NCBI GenBank assembly: GCA_022565015.1
Contig: JADFKI010000190.1
Span: 1-7,537, forward strand
Direction: 5' to 3'
Source: Chloroflexota bacterium
GTDB lineage: Bacteria > Chloroflexota > Dehalococcoidia > Lucifugimonadales > JADFKI01
Length of the DNA: 7,537 bases
Shown here: positions 6,700-7,537 of the stretch, in pieces
Layout: every line of letters begins with the position of its first letter
Position numbering within the stretch: the first letter of the stretch is position 1
Translations under genes and position numbers: made by a program
Notes under the pieces: model-generated
Database searches by the model: none
Told to the model about the DNA's origin: nothing
Seen by the model: only the letters and a program-made list of their open reading frames with translations

Positions 6700-7537
6700 A
6701 TGCCGACTTCTAGAGAGCGCCTCGAAAAGATAGCTGAGCAGATCCAAAAGGGAGTGGTGCCACCTCCGTGTACGGTCCGCGCCCTCTTGTCGTGGTTTGG
6801 GGCCGAGCGGCGTGGGTACAACATTGTGTGGCGTATTCGGCGGAACCTTGAGCACGCCGGCCTCCGAACTTCGCCCGACTTCGAGTACGCATATATCGAT
6901 GGGTACGTGTCCTTCATTTCCGCAGGCCAAAAGTCAACCGTTGGAGACCCCACCTACAGAATTGGCGCGCTCGAGTCGGCAAATCGGAAACCGGTTTCGG
7001 TGAAGCCCGACCACCCTCTTTCCAAGGCGACGACGGTGATGCTTTCGCAGGAGTTCTCTCAAGTTCCGGTTATGACCAACGGACGAGACGTTAAGGGTGT
7101 AGTCAGCTGGGAGTCGATCGGGAGTCGCCTTTCGCTGGGTAGCAGTTGCAATTTCGTTCGTGAGTGCATGGACCCTCCGCAAATTATCGGGATCGACGCG
7201 TCGCTCTTCTCTGCCATTGAGATCATCGCTCAGCACCAATACGTTCTCGTAAGAGACAGCGACAGCAAAGTCGGAGGCATTGTCACGGCAACTGACCTGA
7301 CTCAACAATTTCGCCAGCTAGCCGAGCCCTTCCTGCTTGTGGGAGAGATCGAGAACCATGTCCGCTTGCTTCTGCACGGCAAGTTCACGGTAAAACAACT
7401 TCGAGACGCAAAGAACCCTAGCGACGAGGATCGCAACATCGAAGGTATCTCAGACCTCAACTTTGGCGAGTATGCGCGCTTACTTGAGAATGAGGCGCAC
7501 TGGAACAAGCTAAACTTGGCTATTGACCAAAGTGCCT
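6700..7537 (+). CDS. CBS-domain-pair protein with conserved N-terminal module, 3' end cut by the window
   Basis: This frame is open from ATG 6700 to the window edge (279 codons, no stop). TGA at 6655-6657 and AGGAA at 6686-6690, nine bases upstream, fix the start. Residues 1-75 form a basic module (ERLEKIAEQIQKG, TVRALLSWFGAERRGY, LRTSPDFEYAYID) that may be a winged-helix-like or other conserved adaptor. Residues about 94-145 (KPVSVKPDHPLSKA, QVPVMTN, VKGVVSW) and 155-206 (CMDPPQIIGIDASLFSAIEI, YVLVRD, GGIVTATDL) are two CBS domains, a pair that usually binds adenine nucleotides. From 207 the chain becomes helical (FLLVGEIENHVRLLL, FGEYARLLEN, W269). From memory, similar proteins continue into a HEPN/Swt1-like end with an RNxxxH-type motif, but that part is not in the window. 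Codon choice (ATA 1 of 19 Ile) differs from the genes to the left. The role is unknown; a nucleotide-sensing defence or toxin-like protein is inference. Confidence 0.85.
   Translation, partial: MPTSRERLEKIAEQIQKGVVPPPCTVRALLSWFGAERRGYNIVWRIRRNLEHAGLRTSPDFEYAYIDGYVSFISAGQKSTVGDPTYRIGALESANRKPVSVKPDHPLSKATTVMLSQEFSQVPVMTNGRDVKGVVSWESIGSRLSLGSSCNFVRECMDPPQIIGIDASLFSAIEIIAQHQYVLVRDSDSKVGGIVTATDLTQQFRQLAEPFLLVGEIENHVRLLLHGKFTVKQLRDAKNPSDEDRNIEGISDLNFGEYARLLENEAHWNKLNLAIDQSA

Noticed and set aside
6525..6713. Short plus-strand open frame running through the tRNA
   Set aside because: It reads across the whole tRNA-Ala and into the start of the next gene; its length is due to chance absence of stops.
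6571..7308. Several minus-strand open frames across the right end
   Set aside because: They overlap the tRNA or lie antisense to the CBS-domain frame, which has clear motifs, a Shine-Dalgarno and an upstream stop; the antisense frames have no recognisable domain.
6619..7537. Second copy of the tRNA 3' end as an attachment site
   Set aside because: No repeat of the T-arm/acceptor sequence was seen downstream within the window; if one exists it lies beyond 7537.
1..7537. CRISPR array or insertion sequence
   Set aside because: No regularly spaced repeats and no transposase motifs were found on either strand.

Overview
The window is high-GC bacterial DNA from a chromosome whose genes, where the codons were read, often use ATA for isoleucine. 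The mix of a group D flavin monooxygenase, an orphan thiamine-diphosphate enzyme, an NHL/PAL-like propeller, an epimerase and a beta-lactamase-family remnant suggests an environmental heterotroph. I lean towards Chloroflexota (Dehalococcoidia or SAR202-like), but this is inference from gene style and not a marker-based assignment.

Layout. Positions 123-809 encode an MgtC/SapB-family membrane protein. A 261-base gap follows, holding a near-consensus sigma-70 promoter (954-982) that faces an NHL-repeat beta-propeller gene (1071-1961). Directly behind it lies a broken serine beta-lactamase-family gene (1970-2252). Only its N-terminal part remains, and its SxxK motif sits in a shifted frame. A good Shine-Dalgarno overlapping the end of this remnant serves an intact HsaA/HpaB-like flavin-dependent monooxygenase (2256-3410). 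A 265-base gap with a nested inverted repeat (3539-3606) precedes a complete ThDP-dependent acetolactate-synthase-like enzyme (3676-5319). That gene ends at a strong stem-loop terminator (5370-5402) and converges on a minus-strand NAD-dependent epimerase/dehydratase (5434-6342).

The right end is different. A clear promoter (6477-6505) drives tRNA-Ala(GGC) at 6543-6618, with an encoded CCA. From 6700 a further reading frame stays open to the window edge. It is an N-terminal conserved module, a CBS-domain pair and the start of a helical C-terminal region. Its codon use differs from the genes to the left: ATA is 1 of 19 Ile codons, against 8 of 15 in the NHL gene. Its position just behind a tRNA gene is typical of accessory islands, so this is the best candidate in the window for part of an uncharacterised, possibly defence-related system. 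Its decisive C-terminus and its neighbours lie outside the window.

How the genes work together: the monooxygenase and ThDP enzyme are both plausible catabolic enzymes on the same strand, but a long gap separates them and no shared pathway is proven. The other genes look like independent transcription units.
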